Assembly: GCA_947646735.1 (NCBI GenBank) | Contig: CANTFK010000024.1 | Location: 372,001-436,000 of the forward strand | Source of the DNA: Peronospora farinosa | Lineage: Eukaryota > Oomycota > Peronosporomycetes > Peronosporales > Peronosporaceae | Reading direction: 5' to 3' | DNA: 64,000 nucleotides | In this document: positions 1 through 9,700 of the stretch, one piece after another | How positions within the stretch are numbered: the first letter of the stretch is position 1 | Layout of the letters: each line of letters starts with the position of its first letter | Notes under the pieces: model-generated | Told to the model about the DNA's origin: nothing | Seen by the model: only the letters and a program-made list of their open reading frames with translations | The model's database searches: none | Translations under genes and position numbers: made by a program

Positions 1-3000
1 TCGCCTGGTCAGCTGGAGTGGAAGCAAACTTGTGAGCCACTACCTGATGAAGAGAAATTTGGAACCTGTTTTGAATCCTCGGGAGCTCAGTACGCTATTA
101 ACCTCTTCACGGGCGTTGTTTTGACGGATGGCAACGCTCCTGGTGGACTACCGCTTAACATTCGGGAACACAAGCGATTTCAGGCCCTTTTCGGATCCTG
201 TAATTTCGAAGTGTTTTCCGTGGGTGGCATGTTCCAAGCTAAATCTACGTACTGCGACCGATTGTACGAGTTTGCGCTTCAAGAAAATGATGAACTTTTC
301 GTTCAAGAGCTCGTCCTCAATCCATCGCGTAGTGCTGGCAATACACTACAGCTATGCTCACTCAGCTGGATTGAGACGATCAATGATCAACTACCAGCTC
401 GGCTGTGGGAATTACATTCTCATTGGTACTGGGTAGAGCGCAATTGTGTCCTCTTCCGACCCATAGCAGCCAAAGATCGGAAGGTTTTCTTTATTGCGAC
501 ATTCGATGAACAGGGTAATTTACACTGCTATCAAGTGCCATTAAGCGACATGAGTTGGTCCTATGAATGGATCTTAAAGCAGTGCAAGGACTACAATCGG
601 TTTGTTCAGAGGAAAGAGACTATTCTGAGCGTCCTAAATGTGCTGACAAAGTTTGAGGATGCCCAATTTCTTCATCCGCTGAGCTGTCCTGAAAAGGGTT
701 TGAAGATTGAGCTACCACGTTATAACATGGCGTTTTATCTTAATGACAGCATGCAGTTCGAGTCGGTAGAACACAATGGTTATGTCTTGGCAACAAAGCA
801 GCAATTTGATGATTTCCTGCCGAGATTCAAGCGATACCTGCTACTTGATCTGAAGGACAAGTCCGACACATCGCGGTCGGAAAGTCGTATGCTCGTTCCA
901 CTTGGTGCCGTCATAGAATCTTCGGATGGTATGGTTGATATCGAAATTTCTAGCAAGGCGGGTAGCCGAATAGATGTGGTATGTTACGATATTCACCGTC
1001 GTTTGAAGACGTTTGAAACCGAGACAATCGGTGCGAGACTGCAGTTTGCTGCAGTCTGTGCTCGAGCTGGAGCGAACGTGCCAAGCAAGCTATTGAAAAT
1101 GACTGGAGAGGAGATGGCAGTACAAGTTTTACGGGCATGTAGGTCGAGTCGGCCCTTTTCTTCTTCGGAAAGAGACACCTTACTGTCGATCAATAAGTTG
1201 AGTTATCGCGAACCAGCGGTAAAAATCATGGCTGTTGCGTTGCTTGCTGAAGCCGACCGCCAAGCATTCCTCTTCGGGCAAACGAAGACGATTAGTACAG
1301 CGATGGGAAGTAGCGACGAGCAAACAGAATACGCAGATATGTGTGCGAAGCAAGTCCAGCGCAACCCCTTGCGTTCACAGCTTCGAAGCGACGAGGAAAA
1401 GATCATTCTCGGGCATGTGAGGCACTCGTCAGTATCTGGTTCAACAAAAGAAGTTGTGTTGTGCGACTCACTTCCAGTTGCCGACGACTATGTGAAGTCC
1501 ATCGAAGATAAGCTTAGACTTTTTCTTCGGATTGAGACTCAGAAAGCGAAAGAAATGCCACCACTACCGTTGGATAGCAGTACTACAAATGCCATGAGCA
1601 GAGGGATGCTGGACGAGCTGCAAGTGAGCTGGGATAGCTACTACTCGCAGATGGAGCCAGTACTAAAGACTAAGCCAGGTATGTTGCTCGGCCCATTCAA
1701 GACGCTATTGAGTGATGTGTCCTCTCACCGTGTTGAGATGCAAAAGTATCTGTGGGAGTCCTTCTCGAAAGCGATGGGCAGTACCCGTGATCACCTTCTA
1801 AGCCTTGCCAATTTTTTGCCCATGATCACGGTAAGTGATATTGTCCGTTCTGCTTTTGATGAAGAAACACTTCGAACACTGGCGCCAAAGCTGAGCAAGG
1901 AATCGAGAGAACTAGTCTCAAAAGGGGTTCTCCAGTACATGGAATTATGTGTACTAGAAGACAAAGTGGAGAGGCTAATCTGGATAGCGAGTCGCAGTGG
2001 TGAGCTATCAGACGCTCAAATGGTTGATGAGCTTGTGAACACTCGTCAGTGGCAATCGCCAGAATATCCGTACTGGTTGGCGTTTGAAGTGGAGGGTAGA
2101 CTTCAGATTCGACATGAACAATATGTGATTGCTCGGCACCTCATTGATCGCCCAGGAACAGTCTGCCAGCTTAACATGGGACGTGGTAAGACCCGAGTGA
2201 TCTTGCCCATGCTGTTTCTCTATTTCACTCGAAGCCATTGCTCACGAGTTGTTCGTGCGCACTTTTTGAGTCCATTGTTAAGCGAAGCGCAGCAATTCAT
2301 GCACCGATACCTGTCCGCGACCAGTGCTCGCCTACAAGTTTTCGAACAGCCATTTCACCGACAGGTTGACCTGGATTCCCGCAGACTTGAATGTATTCGT
2401 GACACCCTTGAGGAGTTAAAGCTTTTTGGGGGCATTCAAATGGTAGCTCCGGAACATCGCATGTCACTTGAACTAAAGCGTTTAGAGCTAGGCAATGATG
2501 GTCCCATGGTAGAGATACTGGACGAAATCCTTGACAATGACCAGTTCGTGGATGTTCTGGACGAGTGTGACGCACTGCTTCATCACAAGTATCATTTAGT
2601 GTATGCGGTGGGCATTCCCATTCCACTTGGTAGTGGGGCGAAGCGGTGGATGGCTGCAGAAGCGCTACTGCGAGCCGTGGCAAATAACACTTCTGCTTCT
2701 CGAGTCCGTATGGTGCTTCAAGCCCCACATGTCTCCTGCGTTTCACCAGACTACGCCACGCGCTTAGGCTCGTACGAAGGCACTCGGCTTAACACCGTCG
2801 TCAAGAGCACCGAAGGCTTACGAGATCAACTCAAAGAGGCGTTGGTGTTGGATCTTATTGATAGTGCCCCGTTTGAAATGATGTGGCTCAACGCTTTTGG
2901 TAGCGGTGCTGCTCGTAAACCGCTGATTAAGGCTATCACTGATTCGACCGTGAGTTTACAGGATGCTCTCGGAGATTACATGTCAAAGCTCGCACCATAC

Positions 3001-5268
3001 ATAACTCAGTTGTTAGCATTGAGAGGACTCGTAGCATTTGGAGTGTTTGAGCACTGCATGGAGAAACGCTATCGCGTTGATTTCGGCCTTCCGGTTGCTG
3101 GTGCGCGACCAAAGAGACTTGCGATTCCTTTCCGTGCCGCAGATGTTCCTTCGGAGCAATCGGAATTCCGCCATCCTGACGTTAGCATCGTACTCACTCT
3201 ACTTGGAAACTATCATCGCGGACTCACAGCCGAGGAAGTTAAAACTACCTTCCAAAAGCTGTTGCGCTTGGACATCTCGGAGCAGAACCAACAATATGAT
3301 CGATGGTTTGCTAGTGTGACGCCTGGTTTGAATGACGATAACCGTGCAGCTCTGTCTGATGTCCGTCATATAAGTCTCGCCGATGCTCGACAGTTCGAGA
3401 CGCTGTGTAGAGTCTACAAGTTCTGCATGGAGTCGATCAACTTCTACCTGAACACATGCGTATTTCCGAACGATACTCAGCAGTATCCACAACGATTGTC
3501 TCGAACAGCGTGGAACGTTGCGGCAGGAGAAAATAACATCGGATTCTCAGGTACGAACGACAATCACCGTTTGCTCCCACTTTCAGTGGCGCAACAGGAG
3601 CCGAATGAGCCCTCTTTGCTGGGCACGAATGGAAAGATGATTGACAAGATTCGGCAGTGGACTCTCAGCTACGAGGTGATAACTCTTAATCCGGACCGTG
3701 CTGTAATCCCGTGGCAGAGTGTCCTTCGTTTTGCACTGGACAAGAAAGCGCAGGCTCTTATTGATACGGGGGCGCTCCTTGCTGGTGTAAGCAATAACGA
3801 AGCAGCCGTTTTTCTCATCGAACAACCTGACTTCAACTTTGCTGGTGTGACGTACTTTGACAATCGTAAAGACCTTAACTGCTGGATGATTTCAGAGAAA
3901 GCTCGGCAGATCGAGGTATCGTTGAAAAAAGCGTCGATGCTCGAGAAGGAGACGTTTGTGATCTTTGACGAAGCTCGCTCGCGAGGATCGGACATGAAGC
4001 TACTACCGGATGCTGCTGCTGTACTGACGCTTGGACCGAAACTTACCAAAGACAAACTAATGCAAGGCGCAGGACGAATGCGGCAGCTGGGATGCAACCA
4101 AACGCTTTGGATTGCAAGTTTTGATGAGGTTGCGCAGAACATACTTCAGACCAGTGGCCAACGAGATGTCGCGCGTGTTTCTGCAATTGATGTGCTGAAT
4201 TGGGTCATGGATAACACGAAAGCGGAGGCTGTGCGCGGGTTGCTCGAGTGGGCAGGCAATGGTATACATTTCCGAGAGACCCAGCTAAGCCAAGACAAAG
4301 AGTTGGTTGACGAGAACTGGTCCTTAGAGACACTGTATCAAGAGAAGCTTCATGCAGACAAAATTGCTGATATCATCGGCTTAATGGCTCGGTTACATTT
4401 TGAAAATGTTAACGACGCGTTGGTCTCTCAAATCTGCAGCAGAGGTTATGAGTACGGGCTTGATGACGAAGTGTGTTGTACCTTGCACAGCGGTGAACAT
4501 GAGCGAGAGCTGCATGGGAAGGAGGAAAGGCAACAAGAAGTAGAAATTGAGATGGCTATATTGAAGCCTATGAAGGAGAAAACCTGGGACTACTCTGAAA
4601 TTTTACGGGTTCGGTCGGCGGAGGATCTCAGCCGCGTAGTACAAGTGATAAGAGTAGAAAGCTACATTCGGCAAAGGATCTTTCCGGCTAATTTGGTGAA
4701 CCTGGCTTGGACGAGTACGCACATTTTTGGGACGGAAAATTTCTTTGCAACGATCGTAGCGAGGGAAGGAGACTTGGATCGTATGAACGAGTTCTTACGC
4801 GTGATCGATGTCATGCTGATATTTGACAATGGTCAAGTGCTGATGGTGTCAGAGTGCGAGGCAGATCATATTCTTGAGCTTGTATGGTCAAACAATTTTA
4901 GGTCGACAGGCAATTCTGTCGACTTGCCATTTTGCTTCGTGAACTTTGCCTTCGCTTGTGAGAGTATTGATCGCACCGGAGCGTTCACCAAAATTCACAA
5001 CGTCCAAATGGCACTTGGCTCCAGACTGAATCAAGATCTTCCACTATTGTCAACTACAGCTTGCCATCTATATAATGGCGAAACCATGTTCGCGAAACAC
5101 CAGCAAAGTGTCGTGGAGCCCGTGTTGCGTGGTTTGCTTCGCTCGGGTACCCAGCGAGAGGCAATGCTCAGCAACTTTGTGGAATCACGAGGCAATGGCC
5201 ACAAGTGGACACGCTCGTTCCTGCACGAACTTTGCCGTCGCATGGATCTGGAAGACTGCAATTGGTAA
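1..5268 (+). CDS. DUF3638/DUF3645 giant protein, 3' part
   Basis: The frame is open from base 1, so the gene starts outside the window. The ATG-less point near base 121 is not a real start. At least 1750 C-terminal residues are present, ending in TAA at 5266. The segment carries helicase-like motifs: a Walker A-like NMGRGKTR near base 2175, a DECD box (DECDALLH) near base 2563, and a motif V/VI-like stretch (SRGSDMKL ... QGAGRMRQLG) near 3985-4090. These blocks are typical of the DUF3638/DUF3645 family of very large (about 3000 aa) proteins in fungi and protists. Databases sometimes label that family as ubiquitinyl hydrolase, but no cysteine-protease signature is visible here. Cellular role is unknown; an ATP-dependent or degenerate helicase-type fold is inference. 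No intron is needed. Confidence 0.85.
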   Translation, partial: SPGQLEWKQTCEPLPDEEKFGTCFESSGAQYAINLFTGVVLTDGNAPGGLPLNIREHKRFQALFGSCNFEVFSVGGMFQAKSTYCDRLYEFALQENDELFVQELVLNPSRSAGNTLQLCSLSWIETINDQLPARLWELHSHWYWVERNCVLFRPIAAKDRKVFFIATFDEQGNLHCYQVPLSDMSWSYEWILKQCKDYNRFVQRKETILSVLNVLTKFEDAQFLHPLSCPEKGLKIELPRYNMAFYLNDSMQFESVEHNGYVLATKQQFDDFLPRFKRYLLLDLKDKSDTSRSESRMLVPLGAVIESSDGMVDIEISSKAGSRIDVVCYDIHRRLKTFETETIGARLQFAAVCARAGANVPSKLLKMTGEEMAVQVLRACRSSRPFSSSERDTLLSINKLSYREPAVKIMAVALLAEADRQAFLFGQTKTISTAMGSSDEQTEYADMCAKQVQRNPLRSQLRSDEEKIILGHVRHSSVSGSTKEVVLCDSLPVADDYVKSIEDKLRLFLRIETQKAKEMPPLPLDSSTTNAMSRGMLDELQVSWDSYYSQMEPVLKTKPGMLLGPFKTLLSDVSSHRVEMQKYLWESFSKAMGSTRDHLLSLANFLPMITVSDIVRSAFDEETLRTLAPKLSKESRELVSKGVLQYMELCVLEDKVERLIWIASRSGELSDAQMVDELVNTRQWQSPEYPYWLAFEVEGRLQIRHEQYVIARHLIDRPGTVCQLNMGRGKTRVILPMLFLYFTRSHCSRVVRAHFLSPLLSEAQQFMHRYLSATSARLQVFEQPFHRQVDLDSRRLECIRDTLEELKLFGGIQMVAPEHRMSLELKRLELGNDGPMVEILDEILDNDQFVDVLDECDALLHHKYHLVYAVGIPIPLGSGAKRWMAAEALLRAVANNTSASRVRMVLQAPHVSCVSPDYATRLGSYEGTRLNTVVKSTEGLRDQLKEALVLDLIDSAPFEMMWLNAFGSGAARKPLIKAITDSTVSLQDALGDYMSKLAPYITQLLALRGLVAFGVFEHCMEKRYRVDFGLPVAGARPKRLAIPFRAADVPSEQSEFRHPDVSIVLTLLGNYHRGLTAEEVKTTFQKLLRLDISEQNQQYDRWFASVTPGLNDDNRAALSDVRHISLADARQFETLCRVYKFCMESINFYLNTCVFPNDTQQYPQRLSRTAWNVAAGENNIGFSGTNDNHRLLPLSVAQQEPNEPSLLGTNGKMIDKIRQWTLSYEVITLNPDRAVIPWQSVLRFALDKKAQALIDTGALLAGVSNNEAAVFLIEQPDFNFAGVTYFDNRKDLNCWMISEKARQIEVSLKKASMLEKETFVIFDEARSRGSDMKLLPDAAAVLTLGPKLTKDKLMQGAGRMRQLGCNQTLWIASFDEVAQNILQTSGQRDVARVSAIDVLNWVMDNTKAEAVRGLLEWAGNGIHFRETQLSQDKELVDENWSLETLYQEKLHADKIADIIGLMARLHFENVNDALVSQICSRGYEYGLDDEVCCTLHSGEHERELHGKEERQQEVEIEMAILKPMKEKTWDYSEILRVRSAEDLSRVVQVIRVESYIRQRIFPANLVNLAWTSTHIFGTENFFATIVAREGDLDRMNEFLRVIDVMLIFDNGQVLMVSECEADHILELVWSNNFRSTGNSVDLPFCFVNFAFACESIDRTGAFTKIHNVQMALGSRLNQDLPLLSTTACHLYNGETMFAKHQQSVVEPVLRGLLRSGTQREAMLSNFVESRGNGHKWTRSFLHELCRRMDLEDCNW

Positions 5269-5639
5269 AGTTCGAGTCGACTACGAGTTTAGTATTTGGC
5301 CGACAAAGCTCCATCTATCTATCTAGCTAGCTAGCATATGCTTCTTGCTTCCCTTTTCTGGGTCGTAACCTTTAGCTGTGCATGGGCATCGATTCACCCG
5401 TCAACATCGACTCACCACACACCGTCTACTAATAGTGATGAGGTAAATGACATTCTGTACCTGCGGATGGTGCATGATATAAAGGGAGTTTACTTGCGTT
5501 GCTATTTCATTCATCCTGTTTGAAAGGGTCATTGTGCTTGTTGTGCACCGTTTTGTGGTCTCAGTAAGGCAAGTAGTAGCGCCGACAAAAGCGTCAATCT
5601 AACAAGGCAGTGTGACTACGAATCAAGTGGATCATTGGT

Positions 5640-5677
5640 ATGGATGGATGGATGGATCGATCGATCGATCGATCGAG
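5640..5677. repeat. tetranucleotide microsatellite
   Basis: About four GGAT/ATGG units run directly into five ATCG units. The array switches motif in the middle, as in compound microsatellites. Confidence 0.9.
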
Positions 5678-5834
5678 ACGCAGCAATTGCGTCGGCATTG
5701 CATCACTAATGATAGACGATCGGTATCAGACCTCAAAGCGTGCATGGCATGCTCGATGTGGTAAGAATAAGCAGCACATTTACGTAAGTCGTGACGATGG
5801 CATGCTACTTGGAGGTATTTTGGTGACTTCATTA

Positions 5835-6290
5835 GGTTGTTTAGCTGGAGTATAGTGAAACCAAGCTCGAGTTCACTGATTTTCAATTTTTCGACGAAAA
5901 TTTGTGCTAGTGTGGCCAACACTGTTTCGAGTGGACGACACTAACAGCTGCAGGGGGGATCAGAAAACAATAGGCTACAGAAGAACTTTCTAGGGTGCTA
6001 TTTCACGGCTCAAATATTGGCTAGGACCATCTGTAGGATTTTATCGAAGCCATTATACTTTTAAGCAACAAGGTAGTGTAGCTAGAGTATACTGAAACCA
6101 AGCTACCGCTCGATTTTCGACAAAATGGTGTGCTGGTGTGGCCAACACCTGTATAGAGTGGACGACACTAACAGCTGTTGGGGGGATCAGAAAGAATTTT
6201 CCAGGGGTGGGTCTTCTTCCTCCTTAAATTTATTCATTCGTAGGGTTTTATTATAAGAGCTATTATACTTATACTTTGCCACTTACTTCC
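5835..6290. repeat. diverged tandem duplication, unit about 236 bp
   Basis: Copy 1 starts near 5835 and copy 2 near 6071. Shared landmarks are GAAACCAAGCT, GTGTGGCCAACAC, GTGGACGACACTAACAGCTG, GGGGGGATCAGAAA and, at the end, GTAGG-TTTTAT...CATTATACTT. The copies differ by substitutions and indels, so the duplication is old. Function is unknown; a decayed MITE or plain duplication is possible. Confidence 0.75.
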
Positions 6291-6571
6291 TCTATGACAG
6301 ACTCTTGTACAGGTGGCTACCTAATTACCTTAGTAGATAGCCACCTACCTGTACCTACCTACTTACCTATTATAAATCTATCCACATCAAGCTAGTAAAA
6401 ACAATAATCAAACTATCAACCACTCTATATATGAGACGATGCTGCACAAGTCTCCAATAACATAATGAAAAGTCTTACGTAACTAGCTGAAAGATACTTC
6501 CCATTACACTTAGAAGCTTTTAAAAATCTAGTAATTCATGTCTCTATACTTGGACTTTTGTCAACCTCTTT

Positions 6572-6587
6572 GCTCATTTGTCCTATC
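6572..6587 (+). promoter_or_regulatory. candidate oomycete initiator (Inr)
   Basis: GCTCATTTGTCCTATC matches 12 of 16 positions of the oomycete core promoter consensus GCTCATTYYNCAWTTT. It lies 160 bp upstream of the chosen ATG of the P5 ATPase, a plausible distance. Confidence 0.4.
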
Positions 6588-6731
6588 CAGAAGACGCTAC
6601 ATAAAACCGTAACCGATGAAAGCGTATGATCTCATTATCTTTTGCCATCAGATGGTTTCATTCATTTAACAATTTGCATTCTCTTGTTCATTAGAAAGAA
6701 TTCCATTGAGTTTATCTGCTCTAACTTGTAC

Positions 6732-9700
6732 ATGATGCGTGAAATCTCATTACTCATATCAATCTTGATACTATTAGAAACACTCGTACCTTTAAATGTA
6801 AATGCTGCTGCAGCTAACCAAATGGATTTTGCTGCGTGTCCTGTGAAACATAAGCCAGAATACTATTGCTGTGAAATATCGGATACAAACAAGGAACTCT
6901 ATACTAAATACAATCGTCCATTTGGTGGTGCCTATGAATCGTACTATGTCGATGGATGGAGTAAACAACGTCAAGTGAATTTCCCATACACCATGTATCA
7001 CCCAAGTACTCAAAAGTTCGATTACAATGAACCCGAAACGGTCTGTCGAATTCAAGCGATTGTTAACTCGAAAACAACGGGTGAGTTGATCGAAGACTTG
7101 CAATGTGCCGACACGAACTCGTCACTGGCTGCTGCTTCCCAGAACAATACCGTCTTTTGGACATATGCCACCAATTCACGTAACAATAACGCGTCGTTTC
7201 CAATTGGTGCCAATTGCTACAGCCTCATGTTGAGTGATGGTACAGTTAACGCTGATCTGAAAGATGCGTGCACGTCCATTTCAACAGCCTCGAAACCTCG
7301 ATTTTCAACATTCAGAGAGGGCCCACTGGTCATCATTTACCTTTTGTATCTTGGCTTCTTTGTGGTGCTTGGAGCTTGGGCGGCCTACAAGAATTTCAAG
7401 CAAAATGCCAACAAGTCGGTAAATGAGATGACCAAGAAACTCCTTGCCACGCCACAGTCACTTTCGAAGGCTATTACTGGTAGTACCAATAGTATCAACG
7501 CCGGTGTTGGAGTCTCGGAATCACGATTGCAAGTGGAAGCTGCCGAAGACGTTCTTCAAACGGGTTTCTCCAATTCCTTGCTGGGATCCTTTGTGTTTGG
7601 TTGTGTCATTGTGGCATCACTTGCTTTGAATGTGCTCTTAATTATCGTCATCTTGGATTCCTATGGCAATTTTGAACCTCCACTCTTTGACCAAACGGAG
7701 GATAATGCACTCGTGTTTGTTATCGTGTGGGTCGTCACCTCCATTTGGTTCGTAGTCATTGTGGCACTGCAAAACAGCATTCTCAACTTCTTTCGTCTTC
7801 GTGTATCACTCGATCAGTGTGATTTCGTCTACATGCTCAAGCGCGACGAGACGGAAGTTCTGCTTGCAGATCGATCGGGTGTGTCGGATTTTGTGGCCAA
7901 GGTCGAAAACTTGTTTACGTCAAAGGGGAAGCTTAGCGGCTATCGCACCACAGTACCCGTGAGGAAGGTGAATAGTCTACGGATCGTAGAGTTCCAGCAC
8001 ATGCGTTACATTTACGAGGAGACGGAACAGCGCTTTATGCCCGGTTTCGTTGCACTTGGACGGACGTACGACGACTTGAATCGAGAGGCTCGCGGTTTGT
8101 CGGACAAAGAGGCCCAGCACCGCATTAACACGGTAGGGCCAAATTCTGTCGATGTTGAGATGCCATCTCTTCTGGTTTCCATGGCCCATGAGTTCTTCAC
8201 GCTGTTTTACGTTTACCAGATCATGTGCTACTACGTATGGTACTACTTTACGTACTGGAACATGGGTATTGTTATGACGATCGTGGTGCTGGGAGCCGCT
8301 GTGGTGAACATTTACACGCAGCGTCAGATCCAGTCTTCTATTGTCACGATGACCCGTTACTGCACGGACGTGATGGTGTTCCGCGGTGGTGAGTGGCGCA
8401 CAATGCCATCGCCCGATCTTGCTCCGGGTGATCTCGTGAAGGTACCGGAAGACTGGATATCGCCGTGTGATATGGCCATCGTTAAGGGCACAACGGTTTG
8501 TGATGAGTCGATGTTGACGGGTGAATCGATGCCCGTGCAGAAGTTCCCGATCCCGGAGCACAGCTCGGAGATTTACGACCCCGAGAAAGGAAGCAAGAAG
8601 CACACGTTGTTTTCCGGCACCCGCGTCCTGTCTTCGGGTCGCAATGAGGAGATTCTGGCTATCGTGCAGACCACGGGTGCGCACACAACTAAGGGTCAAT
8701 TGATCCAGTCGATCTTGTTCCCGATCCCCATGCGCTTCAAGTACAATGAGCACCTCAAGGTTCTGATCACGCTTCTGCTCATCTACGCTAGCATTGCGTG
8801 CGTCCTTGTGATCAGCTTTCTCCTGGGCAACGGTAAGCTCAGCAACCGGTACGCTGCGTTCTGCTACGCCTCCTTCGTGCTGTCCTGTGTCGTCAGCCCG
8901 CTGCTCCCTGTTGTTATCACGGTTGGACAAGTGAATGCCTCTAAGCGACTCGAAAAGCAAGGCATCTTCTCGCTTAACGTACAGCGTATTACCCTCTGTG
9001 GCAAGGTTCGCGTTTTCTGCTTTGACAAGACTGGCACACTTACGAAACAAGGCCTCGACTTCCTCGGCGTTCAACCCGTGAAGAATTCCAGGTTCATCCC
9101 CCTGGTGAACGACGTGAAAGAGGCCTCGTCGTCTGAAGAGTTGTTGTACGCGTTAACGACGTGCCACTCGGTGGGTTCACTTGAAGGTCTTCTCGTCGGT
9201 AACGAAGTGGAGGTGCGTATGTTCACGTCCACGGGCTGGGAGCTCATGGAGAAGGAAGGCGAGCAGCCGTTCGTGAGGTCTAAGGTAGACCCGGGGCTTG
9301 AGCTCGAGTTCATCAAGCGCTATGACTTTGACCACCACCGCATGTCCATGAGTGTAGTGGTGCGCAACCGGAAGAGCGGCAAGTACTATGTGTTTTGCAA
9401 GGGCTCGTACGAGCGCATGCAGCAGCTGAGCACGTCTGCTAGCGTGCCTGGTGACTACAAGAGCGTTGCCGACCGCCTCGCAAAGGATGGGTGCTACGTG
9501 CTGGGTCTGTCGTACCGCGAGCTACCTAGCGATTGGACGCAAGAGCAGGTGGAACAGTTCGCCAACAACCGTGACGCTGTGGATGAGAGTTTGTCATTGC
9601 TTGGCTTGATCTTGTTCCGTAATGAACTGAAGGAAGACACGGCCGACGCCATCGCAAAGCTCAAGGGTGGTGACATCCGCACGGTCATGATCACGGGCGA

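Larger units (their letters stand above)
5269..6731. other. intergenic region with repeats and P5 ATPase promoter
   Basis: No gene is recognised. It holds a tetranucleotide microsatellite, a diverged tandem duplication of about 236 bp, and a candidate initiator at 6572. Short ORFs here show no domain or codon pattern. Confidence 0.6.

Noticed and set aside
6642..6731. 30-codon N-terminal extension of the P5 ATPase
   Set aside because: It starts with TTG; the ATG at 6732 gives a proper signal peptide.
7977..9074. 365-codon minus-strand ORF
   Set aside because: Fully antisense to the P5 ATPase core, His/Arg-rich shadow with no domain.
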